From assembly GCA_028015205.1 (NCBI GenBank), contig CM051508.1, positions 12,480,001 through 12,544,000 of the forward strand: a DNA stretch of 64,000 bases, in the 5' to 3' direction. Shown piece after piece: positions 48,983 to 61,500 of this stretch; the first letter of the stretch is position 1; every line of letters starts with the position of its first letter. A model generated the notes under the pieces. That model ran no database searches and was not told the DNA's origin. It saw nothing but the letters and a program-made list of their open reading frames with translations. Made by a program: the position numbers and the translations under genes. This stretch comes from Mytilisepta virgata (Eukaryota > Mollusca > Bivalvia > Mytilida > Mytilidae).

Positions 48983-49895
48983 CTAGTCAACAAAAGAAAC
49001 GATACAGGGTAATGCATTTTTCATATATTCATAATTTCAAATAGCTATACTAAGCAGAAAAATAGACCCACACGTCTGATTTTCATAGTAGATTGTTTTC
49101 TCATCAAAAGCATGGATTTTGTGCAAAAATTTTGAAATAAAAAATTCCAATTTTTGAGATTTCAAAAATCACATTTTTCAACCAAAAATTAAAAAAAAAC
49201 TGTATTTTTACATCGTTATGTGAATCATAATGTCTGTGTGACAAAAGATTTGAGTTTTTTCTACCTATTTCAGCGACTGGATTTCATTTTACAAAATGTG
49301 TGTCGATTTTCTTCCAGATTTTCCGTAAATTTAATTTAACCCTCTTTTTGGAAATTTCCATTTTCCGCCATTTCAATGATGGATGGACGAATTATTGTTT
49401 AACGTCCAGTGGCAACCAGGTGCATATCAGGACGAGAACATGTTGATATGATAATGAATATGATCCCTGCTTTGTACTAGACCGACATGCTAAGTCGGAT
49501 TTTTAATGTGCTAGCTCACGAGGTAACTGTCCGCAGGAAGACATATCACCTCACTCGGACACATTATACTGACTCCGAGCCGACCAGTCTTTGCTCTTAC
49601 TCCCAGATGCCGCCTGCTTGGCGGAGAAGCAGCAAATACCAATTTTAATGTCTTTGGTTTGAGCCGGCCGGGGATCGAACCCGCGACCTTCCGCACTCGG
49701 GGCGAGCACTCTACCACGAGACCACCGAGGCAGTCTCCGCCATTTCAAGTGTTCTCCAAATTTCAAAATGAGACGCATAAGATCAAGAAATGAAGTAGCA
49801 AACCTTTGTTACCCTCATACTTAAGTTTTTTTAAGAAATTACCAAGACACGTGTATTTAGTTCCGAAGCCGTGTATCGTTACTTTTGTTGACTAG
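48983..49895. mobile_element. TA-flanked MITE (mariner-like ends) containing a SINE
   Basis: Left CTAGTCAACAAAAGAAACGA and right the inverse, TCGTTACTTTTGTTGACTAG; about 25 bp of terminal inverted repeat with one mismatch. TA dinucleotides flank both ends (48981-48982 and 49896-49897), as Tc1/mariner elements leave. Without the inserted SINE it is about 540 bp and has no transposase. Confidence 0.85.
49377..49735 (-). mobile_element. tRNA-headed SINE B, complete copy nested in MITE
   Basis: Same order as 44202-44561 in reverse, with head 'ccgcgaccttccgcactcgg' on the right and the TCCATCC tail on the left. TCCGCCATTTCAA is present at 49364-49376 and 49736-49748, a perfect 13-bp target duplication. 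The small open frames here are SINE shadows. Confidence 0.93.
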
Positions 49896-50534
49896 TATAT
49901 TTCGGTATGATCAAAGTTGATCTTAAAATTATGACAACAAATTAATTATTTTATTTCTTATAATTTTGATGTTCAAAATTCATAAAGTATTGCCAGGGTC
50001 ATAAATGGTTCTAAGTTAGAATAGAATAGGCAGGGATCATATAATACTTCATATACAGTTCCTGTTCTAGGGTAGAACTGTCATAAATGGTTCTAGGGCA
50101 GATGGTCTCGGTTTGGTCTGCATGCGGATGGCATTCCGGGTCAAACAAATAAAACTTTAAAATTGATATTTGTTGCTCTTTTTATAAACTTCTCTCAGAA
50201 AATGAAATAAATATTCGTTTCTAAAAAATCCACATATATTCTATGGTATGCAAAACTTTTCTCTTTTCACTTTCAGTTCTTTTGTACTTTGATAATTAAA
50301 CATATATAACTTTCTAAATTTACATTTCCGATATTAGCATGCAGAGCACCGACACATTCATGGTAAATGGGTTAATATTATCTCCATGGTTAGCTGAATG
50401 GAATTTCCTAGCTAAGTGGAATATATATTCGTTATAAAGATATTAATTTCCATGTTATTTCTTTTGTACGGAATGCCGAAGGTTATCGTGCAAAAGCGGT
50501 TATGTTTATGTAAACAGTAGTTTTAGTATTCCAG

Positions 50535-50932
50535 CTAGGCTTTCAGAGCAGATGGTCATGTTTTTGAATTTTTGTCAGATGTTCAGAATCATCTGGTTTC
50601 ATCCAATTGAATACCATACATTATTTTTCCCGCTAACACCCATTTTTCATGACATAAATCTTTTACATGCAGAATAATAAGCCATTTGCAAAATTCTTAT
50701 AAAATCCTTATTATTATTTAATGGTATTTGAGAAATAAAACAATGGTAAAGCTATGTAAATTCAAGAGAGCATATTTTCCCGACAAATTTTCAATGGCTT
50801 ATCTCGAAAACGAGCACACGGACCTATATTTTTTTTCACTCTTTCAGTTCATTTATTAATACACTATCAATATTTACCAGTGTTATGAAAAGCTTGTTAT
50901 TTTGAAACTGAGCAGCTAACATCCTTAAGGGC
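50535..50932 (+). mobile_element. TTAA-type MITE, copy 4
   Basis: 'tgtcagatgttcagaatcat', 'aaacgagcacacggacctat' and the right end 'ctaacatccttaa' follow copy 1 (1347-1745) most closely. The left terminus is diverged. Confidence 0.6.
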
Positions 50933-51694
50933 AGATGATAATATTTTTAAGGATAAGAGGCACTTTCGTGGTTTCAGGTCTAAAAAGGGCAAACAAGATA
51001 ATTCCATTATCTTAAAGTCTACTTCTTTCTGCCATTTATTATATTTTCAACTCATTTTGTTTTTACGGTATTTCATTTCGTACTTAATGAAGAAGGCAGG
51101 GGAACAATTGAAATTGGAGCGTGGAGTGCCTAACGTGCAGTCCCTTAATTCTAGACTGTTTAGAAAATTTATTATGAAAATACAAAGATGTGCGTTGTGA
51201 GTCAATGAAAACATCTGATAAAATTGTTGTTTTCAAAAAAGGAACAACAGCATAATACCGAGAAATTAGTTCTACAGAACCAAATAAACTAGTTCTCTGT
51301 GCTGTCTTTAAACTACCAATGTTTGTTGTTGTAGGTATCACTGTAATTTTAAAATGAAGAACAGCAATATAAGCTTGTGTAAAGTATTTGTTTATCATAT
51401 CACTTCTTTCATTGTACCTTATTCCTAGTCCAAAATTTCATCTGACCAATCCAAATTTCAAACGGTCTGTATTAGAATTGACCCAGGCCTCGGGACAAGA
51501 TAGGCTGTTTGGCCTCAGAAGAGTATTTTTACACTGCCCTAGTCAATTATAAGACAGACCATTATGGCGTCAGTGGAATCTCGTCCCATTGCCTGAGTCA
51601 ATTCTAAGACAGATAGCTCATCCCATTTCTAAAGTGAATTATAAAAAAGGTCGTCAGAGGAGTATTTTTCCAATGCCATACTCAATTCTAAAGA
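50933..51694. other. Intergenic sequence
   Basis: 51485-51690 has loosely repeated 'agtcaatt(a/c)taa' and 'gacagac' words related to the tandem repeat downstream. No gene seen. Confidence 0.4.
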
Positions 51695-51865
51695 GGAGAA
51701 ATATACCTAAGGAGCAAATCAAAAATATCAATCCATTAGACAGACAAACCCGGTAAGACAAATGAACAAGCACAACAAATAAACGCTGAAAACTAAATAA
51801 CAATGAACAACAAGAACTCCTATAAAAACCAGGGGTGAATTCAAGTGCTTCGTCAGGCCTATGAA
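51695..51865. repeat. Dispersed repeat A, copy
   Basis: 'aatatacctaaggagcaaat', 'cattagacagacaaaccc' and 'aactcctataaaaaccaggg' as in the other copies. Confidence 0.7.
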
Positions 51866-51899
51866 GTCAGTGGAATCCCGTCCCACTGCCGAATTCAAC

Positions 51900-52315
51900 T
51901 CTAAAACATGCCTTTATTGTGTCAAAGGAATCTATGAATACCCGATTCCAAAATAAAACAAACATTTAATTAACCAAGCTAAAATAAAAAAAAACACACG
52001 GTCCTTGAGTATAGAAGGTGGTTTGAAAGGAGCCCCAGTGCCCAGTTTAATTGTAGCGTCTAAGGAATATATGAATACCCGATTCCAAAATAAAACATCA
52101 ACATTTAATTTAACAAACAATAAAAATACATTGTCCTTGAGTAAAGAAGGCGGTTTGAAAGGGGCCCCACTGCCCAGTTTAATTGTAATACAGGCCTTTT
52201 GGCGTCAAAGGAATATATGAATACCCGATTCATAAATAAAACATCAACATTTAATTTAACAAACAATAAAAATACATTGTCCTTGAGTATAGAAGGCGGT
52301 TTGAAATGGGTTTAT
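51900..52315 (+). repeat. Tandem repeat of about 140 bp, three units
   Basis: 'aggaatatatgaatacccga', 'aaataaaacatcaacattta' and 'ttgtccttgagta(a/t)agaagg' recur with starts near 51921, 52057 and 52203. A 71-codon frame across it is repeat-derived. Confidence 0.75.
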
Positions 52316-53917
52316 AGAAAAGAGATTAATGACTTAAAAATTGATGAATAGAGAAAAGATGGCTTTAAAGATAGAGACTAGAGAATAATGAGGTTCTATG
52401 ATCTTGAAGGTATAAAGAATTAATTGAAATAGATAATAACTTCAGGAAAAAATACAGATTATAGAAAATATCAGCTGTACAGAATATAAAAAATTGCAAA
52501 AAAAATATTTTATTTCATGATAAATATTGTTTAAATATACAGTCAAACATGCCCTTAAGGTCACCTTAATTAAGCGGCCACCTGCCTTCAGCGATTCCGC
52601 ATAACAGTTTTTACATTTTAATTAAACTTGAATAAACGGTCATCTTTGTCCCGCGACCAGCAGGAAACTCAATGTCTCATTTGAAGCGGCCATTTGTCTT
52701 TCAAGAGTTGTTGAAAACGTCGTTAAGAGACTCCGTGGTAATCTTTAGTGGTAATATACGTAAATATTTCTCCAATTATCAATCACGCCGTTAATAAAAA
52801 GTCGAATATAGAAGAAAAAACACATTGTTTCGCTTCGAACGAACAGCCATGTTTTTGTGTCATATGCGGCCGCTTTACAGTTGTTAAATTAGATCGTTAA
52901 AAACAGGTTTATGCAAATATATAGAAAATATCCATTTGAAAAATATCATAAAAAATTGAATTAATTTATAGGTCATCATGACATGTAAAGTTTAAAGTAG
53001 AGTTAGTTTTTAACGACCCGTAATACATACGACAAAGGACATCTAAGGGGATAAATATGGACATTTCAGCGGCGAAACAGTGGAAATTTCAGCGGAAAAA
53101 ATAAATAGACATTACAGCGAAATACTTGTAAATTACCTGTAAAATAATATTTCTAGCATTATACGTATACCCCTTCAAATAAATACAAAAAAAATATCCC
53201 TCCCCCATCCCTAAACTATTTGAATTAAGTTTTTTATTCTACATTGAACTTTTGATCTCGTCCCTTATATAACACGCTCATACACATACAGTAACAAGTT
53301 ACAAGCCCACACAGGCTCTTTATTAGTATCCAACTTTCCTTACAAACTTTGTAGTGGTTGTGGAAACATTATTTGTTTTTCTGTTGTCAGATGGAGGTTC
53401 ATGCCAAAGCTTCATAGAGAATCCGGCGATATACAAGTCTCCGTCAAGTAGTCCGCAAACGATACATATTTTTCATGATCTGGTCTTCCACAAAGCAATC
53501 TTTAATTTCGTTATACGTTAAAAAAGCCAACCCAAAGAATCTAGAGAGTTAAACTACTTACCTACATGCTACTGTTTTGCCCCACTTCTTAAATTTATCT
53601 CCGTTATCTCATTATCAATAATTAAATACTTACCTGTTCTCATCATATTTGTCTTTACCTGATAATTACACCTTATATAAAAATGCTGTAATCTGATTGG
53701 TTCATTAGAGGTGTATTTTTACAAATACTATGCATAACAAATGATTTCAGAGGCAGCTGGGTATTTGCCAAAATGTATTTGCACTTTTTACCCTCTGCCG
53801 TGGTATTTGCGAAAAAATCTCTTATCCGACTGGACGCTTGAAATGTCTACATCACTGCGTTTTAGTATAACCGTGTGTAGGTGGAAACATTTTATTTTGA
53901 CATTTGGTGTAATTAAA
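52316..53917. other. Intergenic AT-rich sequence
   Basis: No supported gene. A 'gtatttgcgaaaaaa' word at 53805 echoes the palindrome that follows. Confidence 0.4.
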
Positions 53918-54062
53918 CAGATACATCATGCTCGGGAGGGGTATTTGCGAAAAATACCAATCTCGATACGAAATTTCTCTCGCCCACGTATTTTGGGCGA
54001 GGGAAATTTCGTCTAGAGACTGGTATTTTTCGCAAATACCCCTCTCGAACATGATGTATCTG
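53918..54062. repeat. 145-bp near-perfect palindrome
   Basis: Two arms of 68 bases, beginning CAGATACATCATG and reaching CTCGCCC, are inverse to one another with about six mismatches and a central loop of about nine bases (acgtatttt). Each arm holds a second small dyad, GGTATTTgcgAAAAATACC. A transcript of either strand would fold into a long hairpin. Confidence 0.9.
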
Positions 54063-54459
54063 TATAAAATTTGTTTTCCCTGAAATTTCCATCTTTTTTA
54101 CCGCTGAAATGTCCTGAACTATATTTGTCAGGGGTCCCACGGTCGCACTAGGACATATGCACTTGGCTTTTGAGGAAAGAGACCCATAACTATAAATATT
54201 AAAATTTGATGGACAGCTCGAACAAGGACAAACTATGATCTAGTGTGTGTTCTCATAGCTGCTGATTGGAACAGTATGTATCGGATACTTATGTCAAGCA
54301 TATATAGTTTTGACTATTGCTGTTTTTGCTTTAGATCAGTTTCAAATATCTAAAAGAAAAATGCAATGATTTTAGACTTTTTACATAATTTTTTGGAGTT
54401 TAAAGTTCAGTTAGTTAATTCTGTAATATTGATTTTGACATACAACAACATCATGAATT

Positions 54460-54855
54460 TAAGGATGCTCGCTGATCATGTTTTGGTCTTTTTGTCAGAT
54501 TTTCGAAATCCTTGTGTTTTATCCATTTCTTAAACATGAATTTTCTTTGCCCATGAACCCCTACTTTTTCTTTTATAATTCAATCATATATACCGTAAAA
54601 TGATAATTGACAAAATCTTATGAAATCCTTTTTATTTTTAATACATTTTTGAGAGACTGTAGTTGCCAATGTAAAGACGAGGAAAAATCCATAGAAAACC
54701 CATTTCCTGCAATTTTTCAAGGCCTTAGCTCTAAAATGAGCACGTGAACCTATATTTTTGTCTTGCCTATTTGTTTACTATTCATATGTTCTCTCAAACT
54801 AAAACACCTATTTCAAATCCTATTTATTTCCTGTTAGACCAGCGATCATCCTTAA
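54460..54855 (+). mobile_element. TTAA-flanked MITE, copy 5 (reference copy)
   Basis: TTAAGGATGCTCGCTGATC at the left and GACCAGCGATCATCCTTAA at the right are inverted over about 18 bases. It is the clearest uninterrupted copy and shows what copy 2 looked like before the retrozyme entered. It lies 139 bp beyond the opsin stop codon. On the minus strand it offers AATAAA (complement of 54823-54828). Confidence 0.78.
54823..54828 (-). promoter_or_regulatory. Possible opsin poly(A) signal inside a MITE
   Basis: TTTATT on + reads AATAAA on the minus strand, about 165 bases past the opsin stop and within MITE copy 5. No better hexamer was noticed in between. Confidence 0.3.
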
Positions 54856-54993
54856 CAAAGTAAAGACAAATGTTAATTAAAACCTGACAGAAACACCATA
54901 CAATAGACGTATAACAATAATTACAAATGTACACAAGGGACAGCTACTGAAAAAAATACAAGGCTTTTGCTTGGGAAAGACACATACGTTTAC

Positions 54994-55577
54994 CTACAAA
55001 TTGCAGGTTTCTAGAGTCATATCTGAGGAAGAATCATCAATGTCCTCTTCATCGTTGTTTTCACTAGAAACTGTTATGATTTGTAAGTAAAGAGAAGAAT
55101 CTGCTTTTCCTTTAACATTGAACGATCTATCAGGTATTTCTTCTAAATGATCTGTATTTTTGTTTTCGTTGATTTTGATAGTGTCTTTGTCACTAGCATC
55201 ATGTATCCATACATCTCGCATTGCACGTGCTTTATTTTCGTCGATAACTTTCACTTCCAATATCGTATTGCCAGGCCTCCTTCGTGTCTCTTCTTCAATC
55301 ATCCTAGATCGCATTTGTATATCCTCTTCATTGGCGTTTCTTCTTTCGTGACGTATTATTCGTGTCATCAGTGTAATTCGTAATATTAAAAAGTGCTTCA
55401 AAATGGCTGTTCTGACCTTTTCACTTCTCGCAATGTATATGACAGGATTCCATATAACTGAAACCTTTGCCATTATGGACGGAATGACCTTCACATTTAT
55501 CGGAATTTTATTCGGTTTCTCCAACATACCCCACACGCTGACTGCAGCATAGGGAGCCCACGAAACAACAAAGGCAA
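54994..55577 (-). CDS. Opsin exon 3 (TM6, TM7, tail)
   Basis: Acceptor is tctatag|TT, phase 1. AFVVSWAPYAAVSVWGML forms the rest of TM6, VIPSIMAKVSVIWNPVIYIA forms TM7 with the retinal-binding Lys. A long tail with Arg-rich then Asp/Glu/Ser-rich parts ends ETCNL and stop. Confidence 0.94.
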
Positions 55578-58500
55578 CTATAGAATAAACAAAACATTGT
55601 ATTAATGTAATATACATGTGTATAAAAATAATTCCAATATTGATAGTAAAGTCAATTTTGATTGGTCAATGTCGAGACTTTCGGTGACGTTCATTTTTCT
55701 ATAAACGATGTTAGCGTACGAATCTATGAGCCGGGAAAATTATTTCTGTTAATACATGCTAAAATTTAAATTCATTTTATCAGATTCGGCTTCAAAACTT
55801 TTTAAATTCTAATAATAAAATTTGTTTTTAGGAAATTTGTAGAGTCAACCAACTCACTCACAAACGTTACATGAAGTCATTCGCTTCTTTCGGTTTGTGT
55901 GTGATAGGTCTCGTTGACACACCGAGGAATAAATGCGAAACTATTCAAAACATAACATGATTACAAGTATGTCAATACTTTACAATTACTGTCTTTTGAT
56001 GAGGTTAAAGGGAATCAAAGGAACTTATTCATTTATTTAGTAATTTTGAAAAAGTAAAAAGGTTGCCGACTATTGAAAATTTCCCAACAATCAAAGTTTG
56101 GGTATATAGGAACCATGTCATCATTTGGGGGTATATAGGAACCACCATGTCATCAATCTTGTAGGTTTAACTCCTCTTAAACCGTCAAATGGAATTCAAT
56201 GAATCTTGAAACAAAGATAGTATTGCTTGAAGCAAAATATTTCATGTCTTAAAGGGGCGATAAATAAATTTGAATTGTATAATAGTGTGGATCGATGGTA
56301 TTATTTAGTGAGATCGCAAGTTTCATTTACTAGTATTTTGAACAAAATATAATTTTTCATTCTTCATTTTATCTGATATACACTTAACAAACGAGTTTTT
56401 TGCATTTTTTTTTTTTTTTTATTATTGTTTGGTTTTCAACATTTTAGGCCTAAGCGCTACTGGTGAGTCGTGAATCGACGACATTTGCACATCTTATGCA
56501 TCAAAATTTGTTTCATAGAAATGTTCAATACAGCACTAAGGGGACAAGTTCTCGTATCGGAGTTATATGTAGAACTACCAGGACAGTGTCAATGAGTTGA
56601 TAACGCCGTGTCGCTACTGATGAACATTCTGTCCTTTTATTTGTTTAGACGATAGTAACATTCTACTATATTATACTTTATGAGAAAAAAAAATCTTGAT
56701 TTCTGATTGGTTGTGGTATTTCAATCCACCTTACAATATTTTTTATTCTGCACAAAAATGTCGTCATTCACCTGATAGGCTAACCAAACCTTTAAACAGA
56801 CTTATCCACAAGGGATGCTGTTGTCAAGTCACTAAAGATGGCGTTTGTCGAACTAATATTGATTCACTCAAACGGTCTTTCCATCGGAAATAAACACATT
56901 TATTCTAAAACCAGTTGTTGACATGATACGGGTTATATTCTTCTCGTATAATTTATGATGCATGATACTAAACCCCTAACGGCGGGGATTGTGGCTGATT
57001 TTCTACATGATAAAGACATAATCTTTCGATCAGTTTAATTGAGGTCTGGAGCTGGCATGTCAGTAACTGCTAGTAGTACTTTGTTAATTTATATTGATCA
57101 TTGTCATTTTGCTTAGTTTCTTCTGTTACCTTTCCTAACATCGGACTCGGACTTCTTTTGAACTGAGTTTTACTGTGAGTATCGCTGTGTGTTTGTTTAT
57201 TCCACATTGGCTATAGGTATAGGGGCAGGGTTGATATCTCACAAAAGATGTTTAACCCCGCCGCATTTTTGCGCCTGTCCAAGTCAGGAACCTCTAGCCT
57301 TTGTTAGTCTTGTGTGGTTTTTTTAAGTTTGGTTCATTTGTACATGTATATTTCGGAGTTTAATACGGCGTGCATTTCGCTGAACTAGTATGCAGCCAGC
57401 TGAAGCCGACTCCGGGTGCGGGATTTTCTCGCTGCGTTGAAGACACATTTGTGGCCTTGGGCTATTTTCTGCTCTTTGGTCGAGTTGTTATTATCTCTTT
57501 GACACATTCCCTTTTCCATTCTCTATTCTATTATGACACAGATTTTGAACGTGCATAATTTAAGTTAAGCCTAGAGAGTTTCATCCAAATGAATTTTGGG
57601 AACACACAGTGTGTAATTTATCATGCAACTAAATCTTTTGTTTAATAAATTCTCCTGGTAGACTTTTCCTCTCATGCAACGATAGTTTGGTTTACTGTAT
57701 TTACATGACGTCAGGTTTCCCTAAATTGGCGCCAGAAATGCACTTTCTTCTTACATTGTCAGAAATATACAGTTTATTTTTACTCGCCGCAAAACGGGTG
57801 AGAAATGCTCGGTAAATCTGACATTTCTACCTGTATATAAGGGTCATACAAATAAACTATATTTTCGTACGATGTTCATACATCTGTATACGTTTCATCT
57901 TATGATTCAGGATATTCAAGATTTCTCTGCTTTAAAATTGGGGTGGATTGGAACACGTCAGAGAGCACTCCATATAAAAAAAATATGGAAAATACAATAC
58001 TTCTTTATTTTCCCTCTTTTTTTTTCGAATTTTACATAAATTTTCTGCCAAGAAAACCTTGAATAATTATCTCCAGAAATTATTTTGCTCAATTTTTGAT
58101 TGTCGGGTTTTTATCCATACAAAATGAAAGAAGATGACACAAATTCGTCATCTATACCAATTAGTTCTAATTAATTAAACTCTTAAGATCTCTTAATAAT
58201 TTGGATAGATCACTTAACACTATAGACTTTTTAAAATAAAAATGGCTATACAGAGTAAAACGATTAGCGTTTTTTTTAAATAATAGAAGATAAAGAATTA
58301 GTCACTGATTAGTGGGAACTTTGCATAAACTGTCAAATTTGTTTCAACTTTATATATATGGATTGCTCTCTGACGTGACATGGCCCATTTCAATTATAAA
58401 ACAGGCCGTTTGATGTCAGAGGAATCCCAGACTACATTTATAACAGACCTACTTCCGGTTATAGTACGTACTGATCATTAGTATGATTGTAACAGTTATC

Positions 58501-61500
58501 TTTCTCTCCATATTGGATCGTCGGTTCCAACTTCGACGTGTTATCTGCCACCTCTGTCTCATAGACTGCCGATGTACCTTCAAAAATAAATCAAAACGTA
58601 CGAATAAAGAGTACGTGTCAACACAACACAATCCCATCATGCCAGTTAGAATAAACATTACAAAACTGGAATATTCTATGTTTTAACTGAGCATGACATG
58701 TTTATCCTCTAGGAGCACGCTTATATCCCTTTTAAGAAACTCATTTCCTGAATCATGATTCTGACCTTAAAATTATAATTTGAAACATGTTATTTCCCTT
58801 GCTGGGAAGTAGTACTGGTTCGCTGCAATGAAGAGTAAAGGATTAACTGTTTTTAAAACTTGTTAATTTGCACATAATGTTTGATTTATATAAAAAGGAC
58901 AAATATACCTAAGGAGCAATAAAAAAAAACGTAATCCATTGGACAGACAAACCCGGGAAGACAAATGAACAACCACAAGCACAACAAATATACACAGAAA
59001 ACTAGACGACAATGAAAAACACGAACTCCTATAAAAACCAGGAGTGAACCCAGGTGCTCCGGAAGGGTAAGCAGTTCCTGCTCCGTATACGGCTCCCGTC
59101 GTGAAGTTCAACAAAGTCAATCCTGGGAAAGTCACAAATCGGTGGAGGCACATGAAAGGTTACGACAGTGGGAACAGGTCCAACATCATCTTAGATATTG
59201 GAACACTAATGGTCAATCAATTCGTGATGATGACCGTAAAATTTCCTAAGTGATGACATCAACTTATTTTGGGAACTATTTACGATCTTTTTGCTTCCAA
59301 CATACTTGTAATCACATTTGAATATAATAGTCCAGTCAATCTAGCATGAATTTGACCCTAACCTTAAAGTAATTGCAACAGAAGATTTTTAAGTTTTAAT
59401 CTTTAGCATTATACCCTAAATATACACAGAAAAAAGTCCAACAAAATCTAACTTGAGGAAGACTAAAAAATCACGATTTTAAAATTCCTATGGAGATTTG
59501 CATTGAAAATGGGAGATAACTCTGCAAAAAAGGCAGAAATATCAATAAAAATTGATACAAAATTAGAACTTTACCGCTTCAGTTCAGCAGAGTGTATTGA
59601 TTCTTTATATTTAGCCATCTTTAGAGTATAACAAACAACTCTAAAGGTGTTTTCATATCTTTTATCAAGCTACAACCTAGATTTCGTAATTCATTAGTTG
59701 ACCATTTATTAAATTTTCTCAAATTTGATAAATATAATTAAGCACATATTCTTCTTTTTGTTGTTTAAAGTTTCTTTAAACAAGGTAGATGCTGAAAAAA
59801 TATAATTTACAGATATAAACAATACCAAATTTTCACATTATTTTTTCAAAATGGTCACAAAGCCACAAATTTGCAATTTCTGTAATGAAAAATGTGCAAA
59901 AAAATAAAAAATACCCATAATACTTCGGTTTTGTACATTTCATGAGCAGAGGATTATATAATATAGTCAAATACGAACTTATAACACTATCAAAGTATCA
60001 TACTTTACAGTAATTTTAAGAAAATCAACCAAAAACTGACAAAAAAGGCTCATTTTTGTGGAGTTATCTCCCCTTTCCAATGTTAATTTCCATAGGAAAT
60101 TAAAAATGCTGATTTTGAGTTTTCCTCAAGTTAGATTTTATGGGACTTTTTTTGTGTATATTTTGGGCTTAATGCTCTAGATTAGAACTAAAAAAAATTC
60201 TGTTGCAATTATTTTGAGGTTAAAACTTAGTTTGACTGGACTATAAAGCTTTAAATATCTGTATATCAAAGTAATAAATAATTTATATTTACTTCCTACT
60301 GGTTGCTCTACACTGCAGCGAACCAGTACTACGTCCCAGCAAGGGAAATAACTTGCCTCAAATTATAATTTAAGAATCCCTGAAATGAGTTTCTGAAAAG
60401 GGCTATATAATTCTAGATTTTTTACGGGAGTTGACCTCTCTATTTTTTTAAATTATACTTTTGTTTTTATTTTGATTATATCAGTAGCATTTGATCTCAA
60501 GAATTCACCTGGAGTCTTCTTTGATCCGTGAGGTCAAACTGTCTCTTATAGACTTTGCATCCAATTTACCCAGACCAACCACTCTGGAACCTGTATTCAA
60601 TTTACCCAGACCAACCACTCTGGAACCTGTATTCAATTTACCCAGACCAACCACTCTGGAACCTATACACCGTACAGAAAACAAACAGATACCCCTCGTT
60701 TTCGATTATCATCCCCGTGCACGTCATAGTGTTGCTATCTGCAACATTCTTCAAAAAAAATCCAAATCCATCTTCAAAATGGGAAAACGTTTACATGTAG
60801 TTTTATAAAGTTAAATATCAAGATCATAGTTTTAGTTTCATAAAGATTCAGATTATCATCAAGATCACACTTTTGTCATAATTCCATTTTTCTTTTTACT
60901 TCGCCGTGTCTGAACGTGTATTTTAGCGCCTTTTTCATTGTTCCCCGAGGAAGACCTTTTAAGGTCCAAATACTGGGTCCGGTTCATATTTTTTATGTCA
61001 TCAATTGTTTGGGGTTTTTTATGATTTTTTTTTTTTTTTTTGTATTGTCACTTTGTGTGTTGTTTTTTTTTTATTACTGATTTTCTACTGTACTTCACTG
61101 TTTTGGATATAAATGTGGTGATTACATGCATATAATAATCTTAGTCTCTGTATTTTTTTATAGTATTGGAAGCCATTGGAGGTCAAAACTCACTCCATAT
61201 ACTGTGAAATACTTATTATTCTTGGTACAACAATTTTCATAGATTTCATGGAGAGATCAATCCACGAATTTAAAGACACCAACGAAATATGATTCGGTCG
61301 TACAATATTGTTTTGGTTAAGCCGAAAATATTCATTTTAGATAAGTTGAAATTAATCAAATAAAATGATATGGGATCGAAGATTGTTTATTTATTTAGAG
61401 AATTCAAACATTTTTGCCAATTACAACATCTTTTCATTCCAAATTTTTTTTTCTTCATATAAATTAGAAATCAACGAAATGAGAAACCAGAGTGGGTTAT

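Noticed and set aside
49511..49778. Arg/Pro-rich open frames
   Set aside because: Shadows of the nested SINE.
55147..55383. Plus-strand open frames over the opsin tail
   Set aside because: Antisense of a codon-rich charged tail; not credible proteins.
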